From Druceiella hillmani (taxonomy: Eukaryota > Arthropoda > Insecta > Lepidoptera > Hepialidae): a stretch of DNA of 64,000 nucleotides. The stretch is taken from positions 14,697,501 through 14,761,500 of the forward strand of contig JAYKKI010000032.1 of assembly GCA_039881145.1 (NCBI GenBank). The letters are read 5' to 3'. Positions 22,247 to 34,889 of the stretch are shown here, piece after piece (position 1 is the stretch's first letter; every line of letters begins with the position of its first letter). The translations under genes were made by a program, and so were the position numbers. Below the pieces are notes generated by a model. The model saw nothing but the letters and a program-made list of their open reading frames with translations, was not told the origin of the DNA and made no database searches.

Positions 22247-23029
22247 AAGAGACCCGAGTTTACCCGATTCAGCGTCACAGACCCCAGCGTGGCAGCTCAA
22301 TTTCGTTTACAGTAAAGAAGTTGTGACTTCAAAAATATTAACAGTAAACTATTTTTACATACAGATTATTTATTTCAGGAATGCGCTTATTAATACTTTC
22401 AGCTGATAGCCTGCACAATATATTTGTTTTAATGTTATTCTTTAAATTGCTTCTTTTTGACAGTTAATGTCCGCCATTTTGTTTCAAGGTGATATCGTAT
22501 ACGTTACTTGTGCCATAAAGACAAATTGAGTGACATTTAAATTGTGAATTTGACAGATGGTTTAGGAGGTAGAAAATACATATAAATATACTTACATATA
22601 TGCTAAAAACCTAATTCCCTTTTTCATTTAGTCATATAAGCCGGATAAGAAATAAATTATATGGAAAATAATTTATTGAAATAATATTAATATATTACAT
22701 GAAATTTGCTTATAATAAAAAAAATGAAGAGATTTAAATACTTCATTTATTCATATATTAAAATAAGCAGATATCTGAAAAAGATCACTCGCTCAATATG
22801 TTCGAGAGAAAACCCCAAATCGTGACATTCTGTATCTCTTTCTTCCAATTCGTAATGTTCACAATTAAGAAAGAGAAAAAAAAACGATATTTTCTATTGA
22901 GCCTCTTTATTATTCAAATATACCATTCTCGTTCATTAATTTTCTTATTAATGTATTAATATATTTCTGTATTAATGTACAAGATTTGATGAAATAAATA
23001 AGTATCGGCTATAAATACGGCCTCTATTC
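22245..23029. other. Spacer with an isolated YY1-type site
   Basis: Mostly AT-rich. CCGCCATTTTG at 22471-22481 is a reverse-strand YY1/Pho-like word. No gene is seen. Confidence 0.5.
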
Positions 23030-23190
23030 ACTGATTGTGTCGTATGAGAGTAATTAATGCGCTCAACAGTCACGACACACCGTTCCACTCATCTGCATCT
23101 ATTAGCGCGTCTTTACCGCCGTTCACCTGTTTCGGTTCAAGTGAACACTACCGTAGCGTATCTAAGTCCTGCTATTAAAAAAATGTGACG
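23030..23190. promoter_or_regulatory. CpG-richer island with E-box
   Basis: Local CpG enrichment with TTCACCTGTTTCGG (an E-box CACCTG), AGTAATTAATGCGC (homeodomain-type core) and CATCTGCATC. No reading frame of note. It stands out from the flanking spacer, so a conserved regulatory element is possible. Confidence 0.3.
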
Positions 23191-23353
23191 ATGACCGTGT
23201 CCATAATTAATGGATTGTATACATTTATTTATAAATTACCTGCAATTTCATCTACTTGAGATTGGAAATATGGCCGAAGATATTAAAATACGAAATTTTC
23301 GGCTTATTCCATCTGTGACACTTCGTTATGTAAAGCATATAATGTATAAAGAA

Positions 23354-23447
23354 CTTTATTTCGAATATGAACCTTAGAAACATTACATTCTTATAGGCAT
23401 ATCTTCGAAGAATGTAATGTTTCTAATATTTGCATTTGAAATAAAAT
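23354..23447. repeat. Inverted repeat, 39-bp arms
   Basis: Arms 23354-23392 and 23408-23447 share AGAAACATTACATTCTT and its complement plus ATTTCGAATAT-like outer parts, around a loop of about 15 bp. It is probably a small foldback remnant. Confidence 0.75.
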
Positions 23448-24138
23448 TGTTTATATATTACGTACATGCGAAAAAATTGTTTGATTATTTTTACCTATTT
23501 TTAAAATTATTCTTAGTGAATAGCTAGTTTAGAAAAGGAAAACCTCTTCCAAATTCAATTTTCCTCAGATCAGTGGGATAGATAGAGTTATTGAATCTGT
23601 AAAAAATGGTTTATTCGCTTTTTCATCGATTTAGGCGCAGAGATTTGGAAATTTTTTTCATACCCATAGTCTACCCTACAGGTGGTTATTAGGTCCATAC
23701 CATAAAACCTCTTTTCTCCTACTTAGAAAGAGGAATTTTGAAAATTTGTTGTAGGGGGTTCTCTTTTTAATAAAAAAATATATGTTCCAAATATCATAGT
23801 TGAGACTAATTTTAAATACTTCTGTGTCAATAAAACATGATATATGGTAAAACAGTATGCATGTTATGTTATTTACGTATATACCTGTATCTTACACTAT
23901 TGAAATATTTAAAGAAATATTTTAAATCCAGGGAAAATAATCACCTTAGTATTTATTGAACTAATAATTATTTTGCTATAGGTATTTATTATAATATACC
24001 AAGAAAATAAAATCAAATATTCTTTTACAAATCAAAACTCCGATAGGACATTAAACTATAAAAAACAACTTAATGTTATAAAAATTTATTTAAATCTCAA
24101 TTTTCAAGCGACTTCGAATAATAAATTTTCAATTTATA

Positions 24139-24175
<37 letters not shown>

Positions 24176-24779
24176 TGTATGCACATACCTACATAAATGT
24201 ACTTTAAAATGATAATTTATGATAACTTTAATATGACTTATTTCCTTGCACAGGGTAGTAATTGAAACAATAAGTTCAGATTTTTAAATGAATGTCACAA
24301 TCTCATTTTTTTAAGTTTTCTCTCGCGTAATCGTGTCTAATTTTCTCGAAATTTCGAGGATGTATGTAAATAAATACATTATTTTTTTATTATTTATTAT
24401 GTCCCTGGTATTTGCCTAATAACTTCCACATAATGCGAACATGACGTCATCGATATTTGTCCATTAGTTTTTAAGTAACACTAACGTGGTATTACCTGAT
24501 TGCATGGTATTTTCTCAAATGAACTCTTTCCATAATACCCAATGTTATCTTCTTAGATGTTTTTACCGTTACATTTACTTCCTCCACCTTTATATCGACA
24601 TTTTGTGATGGTTTGGTTTTACTTTCATTTATATTTCATCTTTACTATCTATTATCTTATAATTGCCTTTTATTTTTCTATGTCAAAGTTTGTTTCAATA
24701 TAACTGATTTTTGATCGCCACGACTAGGAGGATATTGGTGTTGTACTAAAACGAGCTTTCATCTTTCCTCTTTAAAACG
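23448..24779. other. AT-rich spacer with a (TA)n tract
   Basis: AT-rich, with a TA tract at 24134-24173. The section 23560-23830 has the look of a decayed interspersed repeat but no identifiable end. No gene is seen. Confidence 0.5.
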
Positions 24780-24940
24780 AAACTAAGCTGGTGGTGCTTT
24801 CGGCGGAAATTAGTTCGGCAGGAATCGTCGCTCATTTGGGCGCAATTGCCTCCTTACTCTCTGCCAGGTTCTGCTCCAAAATTTATTCGTAGATAATTAG
24901 TCGCTTTATGGTTCGTAGTGAAGCGGGGCACAAAGTAAAT
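24780..24940. promoter_or_regulatory. GC-richer island, unassigned
   Basis: GC-enriched stretch containing GGTGCTTTCGGCGGAAATTA, GATAATTAGTCGCTTTATGG and other homeodomain-type words. It lacks a convincing reading frame. Listed because it contrasts with its flanks in the same way as the other islands. Confidence 0.28.
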
Positions 24941-25479
24941 TGACCAAGTTTTTGGCGACAAAGCTATAAAATGTATGTTTAACCCAATGTGTAATTATAA
25001 TAACTTGGTAGCCTGTATTTTAAAGCTATTTAAATACTGATTTTTGAGAACCCATAAATAGAATTTTAGTCAAATACGAGCCATGAAATGCATAAAGCAG
25101 TTTTTCACTAAACCTCTATAAATTTTCGATACCGGTTAATCTATTTCGATTAAGTAAAATTTCTAACCAAATAAAATTTTCTAGAATTATTTTTTGATAA
25201 AAAAATTGCGTGAAACATTTTTCACACAAGTTTTATATGTATATTAATTTCTTGTATAATGTGTCCCCCCCCCCCCGTACATTAAACAAGAAATTAACAT
25301 TTTGGTTATCTATATATTGATTGAGATATTCATCTGAGGCTTTAGAAACTGGTAGGTTGTATATATATTATAAAACTGGATGGTTTTTCCATTACATTTC
25401 CTCAAGTGAAGTTTAAAATAATTCTTTAAATACTTCAATAAATTATAAAAAAAAACTGTGAAAACATAACGCCTGTAAA
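24941..25479. other. AT-rich spacer with a C12 tract
   Basis: Contains a homopolymer of twelve C residues at 25265-25276, rare in AT-rich DNA and prone to length change. An 80-codon minus-strand frame (25552-25310) has no domain. Confidence 0.6.
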
Positions 25480-26395
25480 ACTCGTTGGGAGGTTGTAACA
25501 AAAACTTTAGATACTGTGAGGCTGTGACGAAAACGCCAGAAATTTTGAGCATATAAGAAAACTACAAAAACTGTGAGACTGCGGTGAAAACTTTAGAAAC
25601 TGGAAGGTTAGAAGATGGTAGAAATGGACAAACAACTGTTGAAACTAAAAGGTTGTGACCAAAAAATATTAATTATGAGACTATGATTGAAACTGTGAGG
25701 TTATGAGAAAGCTAGTGAAATTTTGAATTTGTGACAAAAACTGTAGAATCTGTGAGAATATGGCAATAATTTAGAATGTAACAGAAACTGTGCTGTAACA
25801 GAAACTGTAAAATATGTGATGTTATGGCAAAAACTCTAGAAACTCTGATGTTGTGGCAAAAACTCTAGAATCTGTGAGGTTGTGAGAAAAATTGTGGAAT
25901 CTGTAAGACTGTTACAAAAACTATAGAAACTATGAGATTGTGACCAAACTATAGATTGTAAGGCTGGGACAAAAACTTCAGGAACAGTGAGGCTGTGAGA
26001 AAACTGTAGAAATTGTGATGCTGTAACATAATCTGGAAAAAACTGTGAGGCTATGATGAAAAACTATAGGATTTGTGATGCTCTGACGAAAAGTATAGGA
26101 ACTATGTGACTATGACAAAACTACGGAAACTGTGAAGCTATAACAAAAAGTGTAGGAACTGTGAGAGTGTGACAAAAAACTGTAAGAACAGTGAGATTGT
26201 TAAGAAAAGTGTAGAAATTGTGAGACTGCGATGAAAACTCTAGAAACTCTGTTTTACAAAAATTGTAGAAGTTGTGAGACAATGACTGAAACTGTGAGAC
26301 TGTGACATAAATTGTAGGAACTGTGAGAATGTGAGAAAAAGAACGCAAGGACGGACGTATGGATGAACGGGTATAACCGCGGAACAAAACACATT
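25480..26395. repeat. Diverged minisatellite, period near 29 bp
   Basis: About 30 loosely similar copies built from AGAAACTGTGAGGCTGTGAC and AAAAACTGTA, with substitutions and small length changes. It ends near 26350 in GGACGGACGTATGGATGAACG, resembling the ACGGACGG strings of insect dispersed repeats. The array probably expanded from the tail of such an element. Minus-strand frames here (about 26464-26121) are repeat artefacts. Confidence 0.88.
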
Positions 26396-26643
26396 TGGAA
26401 TGTAACTATAATAAAATAAGTGACTAAAACATGTGTTATGACTGATATTAAAATATGCAAACATTTTTATGACATTATTGAATTTAATCTAGTATTAGAT
26501 TAAATTAAATAGGTAGGATTAAATTAGATAGGATTAAGACCTTAAATAACAAATTAATGTTATGAACTCCGGTACGTCAGTATGGAAAGCAAATAAAATG
26601 TATCAGAATTGTGCATTCGCTAGATCGTTTTTGTTTGTTTCAG

Positions 26644-26742
26644 TATCACATAACGTCAAATTATTGGAATCTACTTTGTGTAAAAGAACTGATAATTTTG
26701 TTTGAACCAACTTTCATATCGGAGACGTTGTTACTCGTACAA
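26644..26742 (+). CDS. Candidate internal exon, 99 bp, phase 0
   Basis: The segment is bounded by a good 3' splice site (pyrimidine-rich run ending TTTGTTTCAG at 26643) and an excellent 5' splice site (CAA then GTAAGTAC starting 26743). Between them one frame is open for exactly 33 codons, starting YHITSNYWNLL and ending TLLLVQ. The 99-bp length and matching phase at both ends are what a real internal exon would show. The protein is not recognised, no neighbouring exon was found, and chance cannot be excluded. Confidence 0.3.
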
Positions 26743-27269
26743 GTAAGTACACCATCTGGAAGCATGACCTCGCCTTCGCCAAATCGCACAAGAGCTGCTC
26801 TGACACATTTTCTGTAGCTGTGTCCTGTTTCTGTGAAATTTGGTTTATTTTTGAATCCACATTTTCTTGCTCAACTTGAGTTGAAGCCTTAATTTTTTAC
26901 ATAAAAACGAACTTTGAAAATTGAACTAAACTCTCATTCTAATGTAACGTTTATGCCAAGCCACAAAATGTTTTAATTCAAAACGTGTAAAGACTTTCAG
27001 ATATTTTAATGAGAGCGACTAAGAACACTATACACTTGGTCACACGATCTCAGATCTCGGAGATCTCATTTCTCTTAATAGCCAGCACTCACGAGACTTG
27101 GCTCCATTTTATATATGATTCGTTATTAATAAGATTATTTTTAACATTCTAACTTAAACCAACAAATTATTACGAATTAGATGAATAACAGAACATACGT
27201 ATAAAATGTTCTCAAATACGAAATCCTCAATATGAGCCAACCGACCTTAAAATTTCAACTAAGCAAATT
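26743..27269. other. Spacer, nothing recognised
   Basis: If the preceding candidate exon is real this would be intron. A slightly GC-richer piece lies at 26750-26830. No feature is supported. Confidence 0.5.
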
Positions 27270-27490
27270 AGCATAAAATTGCTCGATGGACGGCGGATGA
27301 TAAAAAAAGAAACAAAACGACCATAGCCGTGACCGGAAGCCGGGTCTACAATCAGCGTCTACCGACCAGCAGGAAGCGTGAAGCGGTCTAATTATGTGAC
27401 CTGACCAGTTATCTTGCATCGTCATCTTCAAGCTGCATGCCTACATTTGCATACGGCCGTTGTCTTCGCGACAATGATGGACATTAACTC
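27270..27490. promoter_or_regulatory. CpG-rich island with ETS-type core
   Basis: GC-richer stretch containing GTGACCGGAAGCCGGGTC (ETS core CCGGAAG), TCTAATTATGTGACC and TTTGCATACGG. There is no supported reading frame. It resembles the other isolated islands and may be regulatory. Confidence 0.3.
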
Positions 27491-29499
27491 TATTAGAACT
27501 AAGTCCCCATAGTTTTAACATGTGTTACTAATGGTATGATATACATTTATAGAATACTGGCTATCATTGGCAATTTCACTCGCAATGAATCTTTACTCTA
27601 ATTAAACTAAAATATGAACTTGCATATTTTACATTGCTTGAAGCAGAAAATAGTTTAGAACTTTTGTTTTTGCTAACGTGCGGACTGACCTTTGGCTTAA
27701 CTTTGTATCTCCAAATATAAGTATAATAAAGATGTTAAAAATAAAGTAATACCTCCTTTTTAATAATTTATTTTATTACATTTGAGGATAATATATATGT
27801 TGAAATATATATTTTGAAATATAATATCAGTAATTTCGTTACATTTCCATACCTCCAATCTAGATTCTGTTAGTCAAAACTTTGAATTACGTTTTACAAA
27901 CTGGAACATCTTCCTAATAACTCAGCATAAATTTGCATTCTATAGAGCTTGATTTATTATATATGCTACTAGATTATTGGATCAATGGAACATAAATCAA
28001 CGAAGGACAAATGTCTAAGGGAAAGTACGCCCTTATTTTCTTTGTTCATAAGTAATCTGAAATTACATCACCTGTCGTAATCGGCAGATCTAATCATCCA
28101 TAATCCATTTTTATGCCTTCCCTATCCTTGACATGTCGGTGTCTTTCTTTTGTTTATTGAATGTTAGATTCAATGCTTATTTTTCATATTGATACCTATG
28201 TACATTTAATATTATATACTTTACCATTAATTGGAATTTACCAGTCATTTGCAGTTATTATTATAATTGTTTTATAAGCAAAACAATAAGGATAATAAGT
28301 AAATAATACATCGCGAATAAAGGTTTCATTCCAAATATTTTGATCAAAATTCTTCTTACCTGTTCAAGTTTTCTCTGGTGATGTTTTTTCTGGTGGTGAA
28401 AATGTTCTCAAACAAGTCCTTTCTTTATTTCGTGCTTAGAAAAAAAGCTTTTTTTTGTGAAATAGATTTTATTTTTGAAACTATATTCCTTACTATATTC
28501 ATATTATCAGTATTTTGTTATCTGTATTAAAATACAGTGCGAAGTTCTAGAGTTCCCAAATATGTATTTGAAATAAAAAAACTGTGTTTCGAATTCTATC
28601 ATGGGACTTAACATTTTTAAAACTAATGTTGGAAAAATCATCACAACTGAGGAAAATTATATTTAAAACACTAGGTACAAAACAAGTTGGAAGTATAGAA
28701 GACGAAGTAACGTTTTCTTTTCTTCATTACTATTTTATACAATTACGTATTTTTTCCTTTTGAAATCACTCACACTTAACAAATTAGAAAACTTTTATGG
28801 TACGAAATAATTAAATTTAACTCCAAATGTGAAGGGTTATACGTTTGTTTTAAAACTTGCGTCGTTTTGTTTTTTTTGTGATTATAAGTTTATTAAAATT
28901 AGCTACTGCTAGACTTTCATATTTAATTTAGATGAGAATATTTACAGTGTGTTATTATTTTTACGTAAGAAACAAAATTACAGCCCAACTCGTTATAGGT
29001 CACAGTACAGTTTACAGTACAGTAAGTTTCGACAAATAATTAATAGCTATAAATATCTTAATAGAAGTACGGCTTACGACTGCCTATCAAGCATTTCCCG
29101 AGAGATTTTTCATAAAGGATTGTTAAGCTTATTACACACTAGTTTTTGTGGCAAACATTTGAACAAATATTAAAGTTAAGGATAAGGATATTTTTATATT
29201 AAGGATATATTTTTATATGTACTATTGGAGACCTAAATAAATTTGTGACTAAAGGAATCACTAAATAGTAAAATTAAACAATCAAAGTTTTCTTTATAAG
29301 CTTTTATTCAGGTTGTCGTTTTATATCAGAAAGCTTAACTAATGAAAAGTAATAAACTTTTTATGCAGAGTAGATATATCCTCATTATGTAAGTTATATC
29401 TCCATTATATAAATTTTACCGGAGACCTGAGTAAAGATGTAATTAAAGTTGTAACTATTTGAGCCCTCCAAAAAAATATTTTACATGATCAAAGCTTCC
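27491..29499. other. Long AT-rich spacer, nothing recognised
   Basis: Two kilobases of AT-rich unique sequence. A 74-codon plus frame (28949-29173) shows no domain. No element ends or RNA genes are visible. Confidence 0.6.
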
Positions 29500-29690
29500 C
29501 CGTTTAGGTTTTTTAAATGACGTAGTTAAGGTATATGTAAGGTATATACACTTGAGACATTATATAAGGCATATATGTATGGTTGTATAAGGGTTATAAT
29601 TAGACGTTGTATAAGGCATATACGCATGGTTGTATGAGGGTCAAAATTTGATGTTGCATAAGGTATATATAACGATGTTACAACATGAAA
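29500..29690. repeat. Short imperfect tandem repeat
   Basis: Three or four loose copies of a segment of about 50 bp with TATAAGGCATATA, TATGGTTGTATAAGGGT and GACGTTGTATAAGG. Strongly diverged. Confidence 0.6.
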
Positions 29691-29921
29691 TGATAAGAGT
29701 TAAAAAAGACTATAAAATTATAATATAAACATTGGCATGAGTTTAATGGAAAGCATAAGTTTTAATGGAAGAAAGAACGGGCAAGAGAGCAGAAGGAATG
29801 GAATATACAGAGGTAGTATTTTTTCACTTGATCTTTGAAAACATTTATCGAGTATATTTTATATTTTTTGTAATAGGTAGAGATGTGTTTGAGAATAAGT
29901 AGAGTGGTTGAGCTTTCAGAG

Positions 29922-30349
<428 letters not shown>

Positions 30350-30490
30350 TGTATCTTCAGGTGGACTATTAGCAAAGATGCTATCTTTGCTAATAGCCTG
30401 CAACTGTTGTAATACAACGAATCCTAGGTCGTGGTAAAAAATTTAAAGAAAGTAGAAGAAATAATATATCACGTAGTTTCATTTAATTGC
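30350..30490 (+). mobile_element. Hammerhead-bearing foldback element, copy B (degenerate)
   Basis: It begins with ATCTTCAGGTGGACTATTAG, the reverse complement of the ribozyme 5' side, then turns through AGCAAAGATGCTATCTTTGC into the forward unit. It ends in CACGTAGTTTCATTTAATTG. The forward ribozyme region (30396-30434) has lost core identity: CTGAAGA has become CTGCAAC and GAAA has become GAAT. Stem II (GTTGT/ACAAC) and CCTAGGTCGTGG remain. The copy is presumably inactive. Confidence 0.78.
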
Positions 30491-31401
30491 CAATCAAAGG
30501 TGTCATATATTTCATTGGACTGAACTACGATCAACACAACCAAAGGTACCGGTGACAATTATAATTTATGAACTATTTTTAGTATAAAAATTATATTTTA
30601 TTTCTATGACGGTGTATTTCACTGTACTGACATAGCATAGCAATACTAGAATATAAACTTTTTTGTTTCTTTACTAGCTTTTTCCTCGTCACTGTATCTT
30701 CATTTACGAGACTTCTTCGTGCATGAGACTTTGTAAAGCATCTGGAAGAAGCAGTAAACGAGATTAGATAATAGCAGTGGCTATGCATGGTTTTTACTTG
30801 TTAGTACATAATAGTACCATTATTTCTTTGGCTTACATATATAGTTTTGTAATTATATCCCGAACTTAAACATATTGTTTATTTTATTTATTAAAAGGGC
30901 GTGGAGGTATGTGTAGCCAGTTTTTTGGTTGTTTTTTTAAGATGAGTTAACAATAACTAGGCAAACAAACAGAAAACTGTATTGTACTAATACAGTATAA
31001 TTATATAGAAATTATACTTTACTCAAAACCCTAGGGTAAAGATTATAAAAAAATCTATTACATATTCAATAAATTTTGTTTTATTTCATTTCATACAAAC
31101 GAACAAATAATTGAAAATATTTTCTTTGGCTTTAAATCCAAGAAGGAACAAAAACTTTTTCTCTAGATCCAGCAGGAAAGGTCGGCTATAAGAAAAAAAA
31201 ACGTGAAAAAGAGACTAAGAGGTATCTCGCTTTCTCGTATAGCGGCATTTCTCTCGTGCAAGATGTATTGTGCTTAAAACGTTTTAGACGCATTTTTGTA
31301 ATTTTATGTGCTGACATATTTTCTTCTCAAGTTTTTTTCCGTAGGTAAGCAATGAGATTTTAATACATAAATCAGAACACAAAAACGAATGGAGGCTCCA
31401 T
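30491..31401. other. AT-rich spacer, nothing recognised
   Basis: AT-rich; a 65-codon minus frame (30788-30591) has no domain. No feature is supported. Confidence 0.55.
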
Positions 31402-31752
31402 TTGAAATATACTTTTAATCGAGGGTATTATATAAATAATCTTTCAAATTGGTATAATATCTTAATGGAAACCATGATGTGTATAGTCATTTATATTTAC
31501 ACATCTATATATGCTCGTCACATGTTCAAAGTTATCAATTATTCCGGAGATAAGTTAAAAGTGATGCTAAAACCCGTGAAGACGACTCTGAGCCGGCATC
31601 TTTCGAAAGTGCATAAAGAGACGATTGGCACTGACAACTGTCACGGCAAATTAAGTAGTGATGAGAACAAGACGATAAAAGCAATGCAACGTTACGATAA
31701 ACGGATGGTAAAAAGATCGAGAGAATTCGCGCACAGAAGCTTTAAGTGTTAA
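31402..31752 (+). CDS. Candidate terminal coding exon, unknown protein
   Basis: An open frame of 116 codons. The first 45 or so codons are AT-rich and doubtful as coding. From about 31530 codon use changes clearly: many G- and C-ending codons and a basic, hydrophilic protein with the segment KTTLSRHLSKVHKE and, further on, MQRYDKRMVKRSREF. The LSRHLSKVH part resembles the second half of a C2H2 zinc finger (leucine, then H-x4-H), but the two cysteines normally before it are absent, so this is only a hint. The stop is TAA at 31750-31752. A double polyadenylation signal AATAAATAAA follows at 31951-31960, with a GT-rich TTTGTGCTTGTTTGTC stretch directly after, the expected layout of a 3' UTR end. 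A last exon of an unrecognised gene is plausible; the true exon start is unknown. Confidence 0.4.
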   Translation: MKYTFNRGYYINNLSNWYNILMETMMCIVIYIYTSIYARHMFKVINYSGDKLKVMLKPVKTTLSRHLSKVHKETIGTDNCHGKLSSDENKTIKAMQRYDKRMVKRSREFAHRSFKC

Positions 31753-31950
31753 TTTAAACTTTTTCGTCCCTTATTTTATATATGTCATAGTTTTGTTCGT
31801 TTTAAGTCACGATTATACATGGAATTTATGTTATTTATTTAGATTAAAATTGTTTGATTAAAAACACATGTGACGTTGGTATAAAATTAAAAAAAAGATT
31901 AAAATATATTTGTTTTTGTTTATAATTATGTATTGGTGTATTATTGTTGA

Positions 31951-31976
31951 AATAAATAAATTTGTGCTTGTTTGTC
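31951..31976 (+). promoter_or_regulatory. Polyadenylation signal candidate
   Basis: AATAAATAAA followed by a GT-rich element within 20 bases. It lies 199 bp after the stop of the frame ending at 31752 and would give a short 3' UTR. Confidence 0.4.
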
Positions 31977-33149
31977 ATATCAATGTTAAGAATACAATGC
32001 TTTTGTAAAACCAAAATGGCGGAAAGAAACTTAATTTATACAAAGAAAATGAAACAAAACCATTCCAATGTATTTTGACTATAATATTAAATTTAACTTT
32101 GAGAAATATACAGCATTATTCGTAATGAAAGGTAATTAGATAAAACAGTTAAAATTATTATACCAGTCAATAGAGTGTAGTCAAAATAAAAACACCATCG
32201 TTGAACTTTGTATATTTTCCATCGACTTGTCGTGATCATAATTTGAAAATTATTAAATCGACTAAGCTAAACTGAAATATTGTTATGAAATTAATGTGCG
32301 TATTTAAAAAAAATTACAAAAAAATTGTGTCTCGGTACAAATACATTTATCACACATTATTAATCTTATAATGGTTAATAAATATATTAGGGTTATTTTT
32401 AACTATTAATAAATTCCTGCAAAGTCAATATAATAAGATAGAAAAACATTAGTTTAAAAGACATGTTTATAAAATTATATTTCCTCACCTAACTAGCTTC
32501 TGCGTCACATTTTTATTTAATAAAGAAAAGGTAATATTATTGGAATTAGGTCTGTCAATATGAAATGAAAAATGGATAAGATAGAAATGAAATTAAATAT
32601 TAAGTTTAAAATAGTTTAAAGTAATTTTCAATATATTTATTTTATTTATCATTAATACGTAACACCAAGCAAAACTAAATAGTGTAGTGCATATTTTATA
32701 CGTCCGATACAGTTTCCATGAACAAAAGTGCTGAGAAAGAAGAGTAATAGAAGTATTTGCCACCACCTTCACTCGTGAGTAGTAATAAGATAACCAGGAG
32801 AAATTTACACCACTGGATGATACATATTCTGTGCAATTGATTAGAGATTAAATACATGTCGAAAAATAATTGAGGAATAGGTGAAATAAGAAAAAAAGAA
32901 AATTAGAAAACCAAAAAAGTAATTAGCGCAATTTTAGTATATAAAGATCAAAGCAAAGAAGCATGGAAAATTTATGGTAAACATTTATATGAGATTTATT
33001 AAACAAGAATAGACGAAAAAACTAAAAAAGCTTAGTGCTACATCTTAAAAGCTTGATTATTTTTATTCTTTAATCAATCTATTATTGGCACACATAATCA
33101 TGTGTAAATTTCGAATTGATTGACATATATTAAGTAATATTCGATATGG
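31977..33149. other. AT-rich spacer with one YY1-type word
   Basis: CAAAATGGCGG at 32012-32022 is a YY1/Pho-like word. Otherwise AT-rich and featureless. Confidence 0.5.
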
Positions 33150-33360
33150 TAAGGTATTTGCCCGCGTACATCACTAGTTTTCGAAGGTTACGTGAACTTC
33201 GCGACTAATTTCACGCCGATTCAAGCAATTTAATTCGGTAGATCCATTGGCAATGCAACGTGGTATGCATTTCGAATAGGTATTGATTTGGTTCAGGACG
33301 CGATGTGACAAGAGCAAAAATTGTGGTAATGTCATACAGGAACCGTCGCCTTAATAAGTA
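33150..33360. promoter_or_regulatory. GC-richer island, unassigned
   Basis: Mild GC and CpG enrichment (GCCCGCGTACATCAC, CTTCGCGACTAATTTCACG, AGGACGCGATGTGAC). No reading frame is convincing. Possibly regulatory. Confidence 0.25.
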
Positions 33361-34889
33361 TTTTTGTCAGTGTGGAGTGTAAAAAAAAGACATCGTCATA
33401 AAAAAAAAGTTAACTAAAAACTACGATAAAATTTAAAAAAATATTAGTAAAAGATAAAATTAAAAATGTAAACTATGTAAAATCATAAACTATGTAAAAT
33501 CATAATCTTACGCAAATAAGCCAAGATTGCTATATTGACGTTATAATGTGAAAGCAGCAAGCCAGGTCTTTTCTTTAATGATTAAAAAATTTCGATGCAA
33601 GTTCTTAAAGGATTATAATAAGTTTAAAAAATACAGCTCCCGGGCAAAATATTGGTTATGAAATTATGAAAATTTGGTTGCTTGACTAATTTTCCTAACT
33701 AAATGGAATCTGTCTAATATAATAGCAATTACAAATCAGTTCGTTACTTTTTACTCATTTGACTGTTATGCACTCCTCGAATTAACAGCTCATTTCACCA
33801 CCTGACTGACAAAGTAGAGAGTACTCTCATAAAAGTATCGATGAAAATCACATCACGGAAAGTAAGAGTAGTCATAATTAACCATTAATTATAACTACTC
33901 TACTACTAATTATTACCAATAACTATATATTGATTTTATAAAATCATCACAGAATATTTGTGCAAGAAATATAAACTATAACAATATCAAACAGATGTAC
34001 TGTTAAAGAAAAAGAAAGAAATGTTCAGAAGATTCGAGCATTTGAAATTGAATAGAAGCAGATTAAGAAAAAGTATTATGCAGTAGCTAATTAAATTGAA
34101 AAATATTTAAAAGTTGTTAATGCCAGGAAACATAAATATAGAAAACTGCTTAAAGCATACTTGAAAATAACTAAAAAATTAAGTATATTAAAGGAGAAGA
34201 CTGTCGCCATTTGCAGTCATTAATAAATGTGTCTAGATAAGAGACACTGTGAAGTTATAAATATATACGACATATAATTAAAACATGTTTACCACGTAAC
34301 AGGTTCTTGTTTACACAAGAACTACGAACCCGTCCACTGATTCTTCCTTCATGAGCAATAATTGTAAACACAATCAGGCAAACTTATTTATTAAAACCGC
34401 TTTTCTAAAAGATCAATCTAAACTCCATATTAGAAGCGACAACAATAGTCCTTCGATCGTATTTGTCTTGCAACTTTAGTTTAATTGACATCCAAGAGTT
34501 TATATCCACCTCAATACTGCAGCGTAGCAACTCTCATTACGAGGATAATCTGAATTTATTAGTGTGTAATTGCTTGTTACATGCCGTTCAGATAGAGCAT
34601 AATCAAATAATAATTGCTATACGGTTTAAGCTTCCATATATCCGATTGAATTAAATGCTTATAACTCGTGTAATTATGTATATATCCAATGTTGTGCATA
34701 TGACTTAGCAGTTTTAGTTGTTAAAATATGCTAGAAAAATCTGCGTACATATAAATGGAATGATATAAGTATTAAACAATTAATACAAACAGAATGTAAA
34801 TTCAAATTTAATTAATGATATTACACATAATATATGTAAACAATGACGTTTGTTAGAAGGAATTAACGAGGGTTTTATAAAAATTACAA
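33361..34889. other. AT-rich spacer, nothing recognised
   Basis: AT-rich with a short direct duplication of AAACTATGTAAAATCAT near 33471-33503. A 63-codon plus frame (34463-34654) shows no domain. Confidence 0.6.

Noticed and set aside
22082..22315. YIYIYI-rich small proteins on both strands
   Set aside because: They are translations of a (TA)n microsatellite; the same applies near 29.9, 49.4 and 61.4 kb.
26121..26464. Overlapping minus-strand frames of 68-88 codons
   Set aside because: They are translations of the diverged minisatellite and its tail, with no domain or codon bias.
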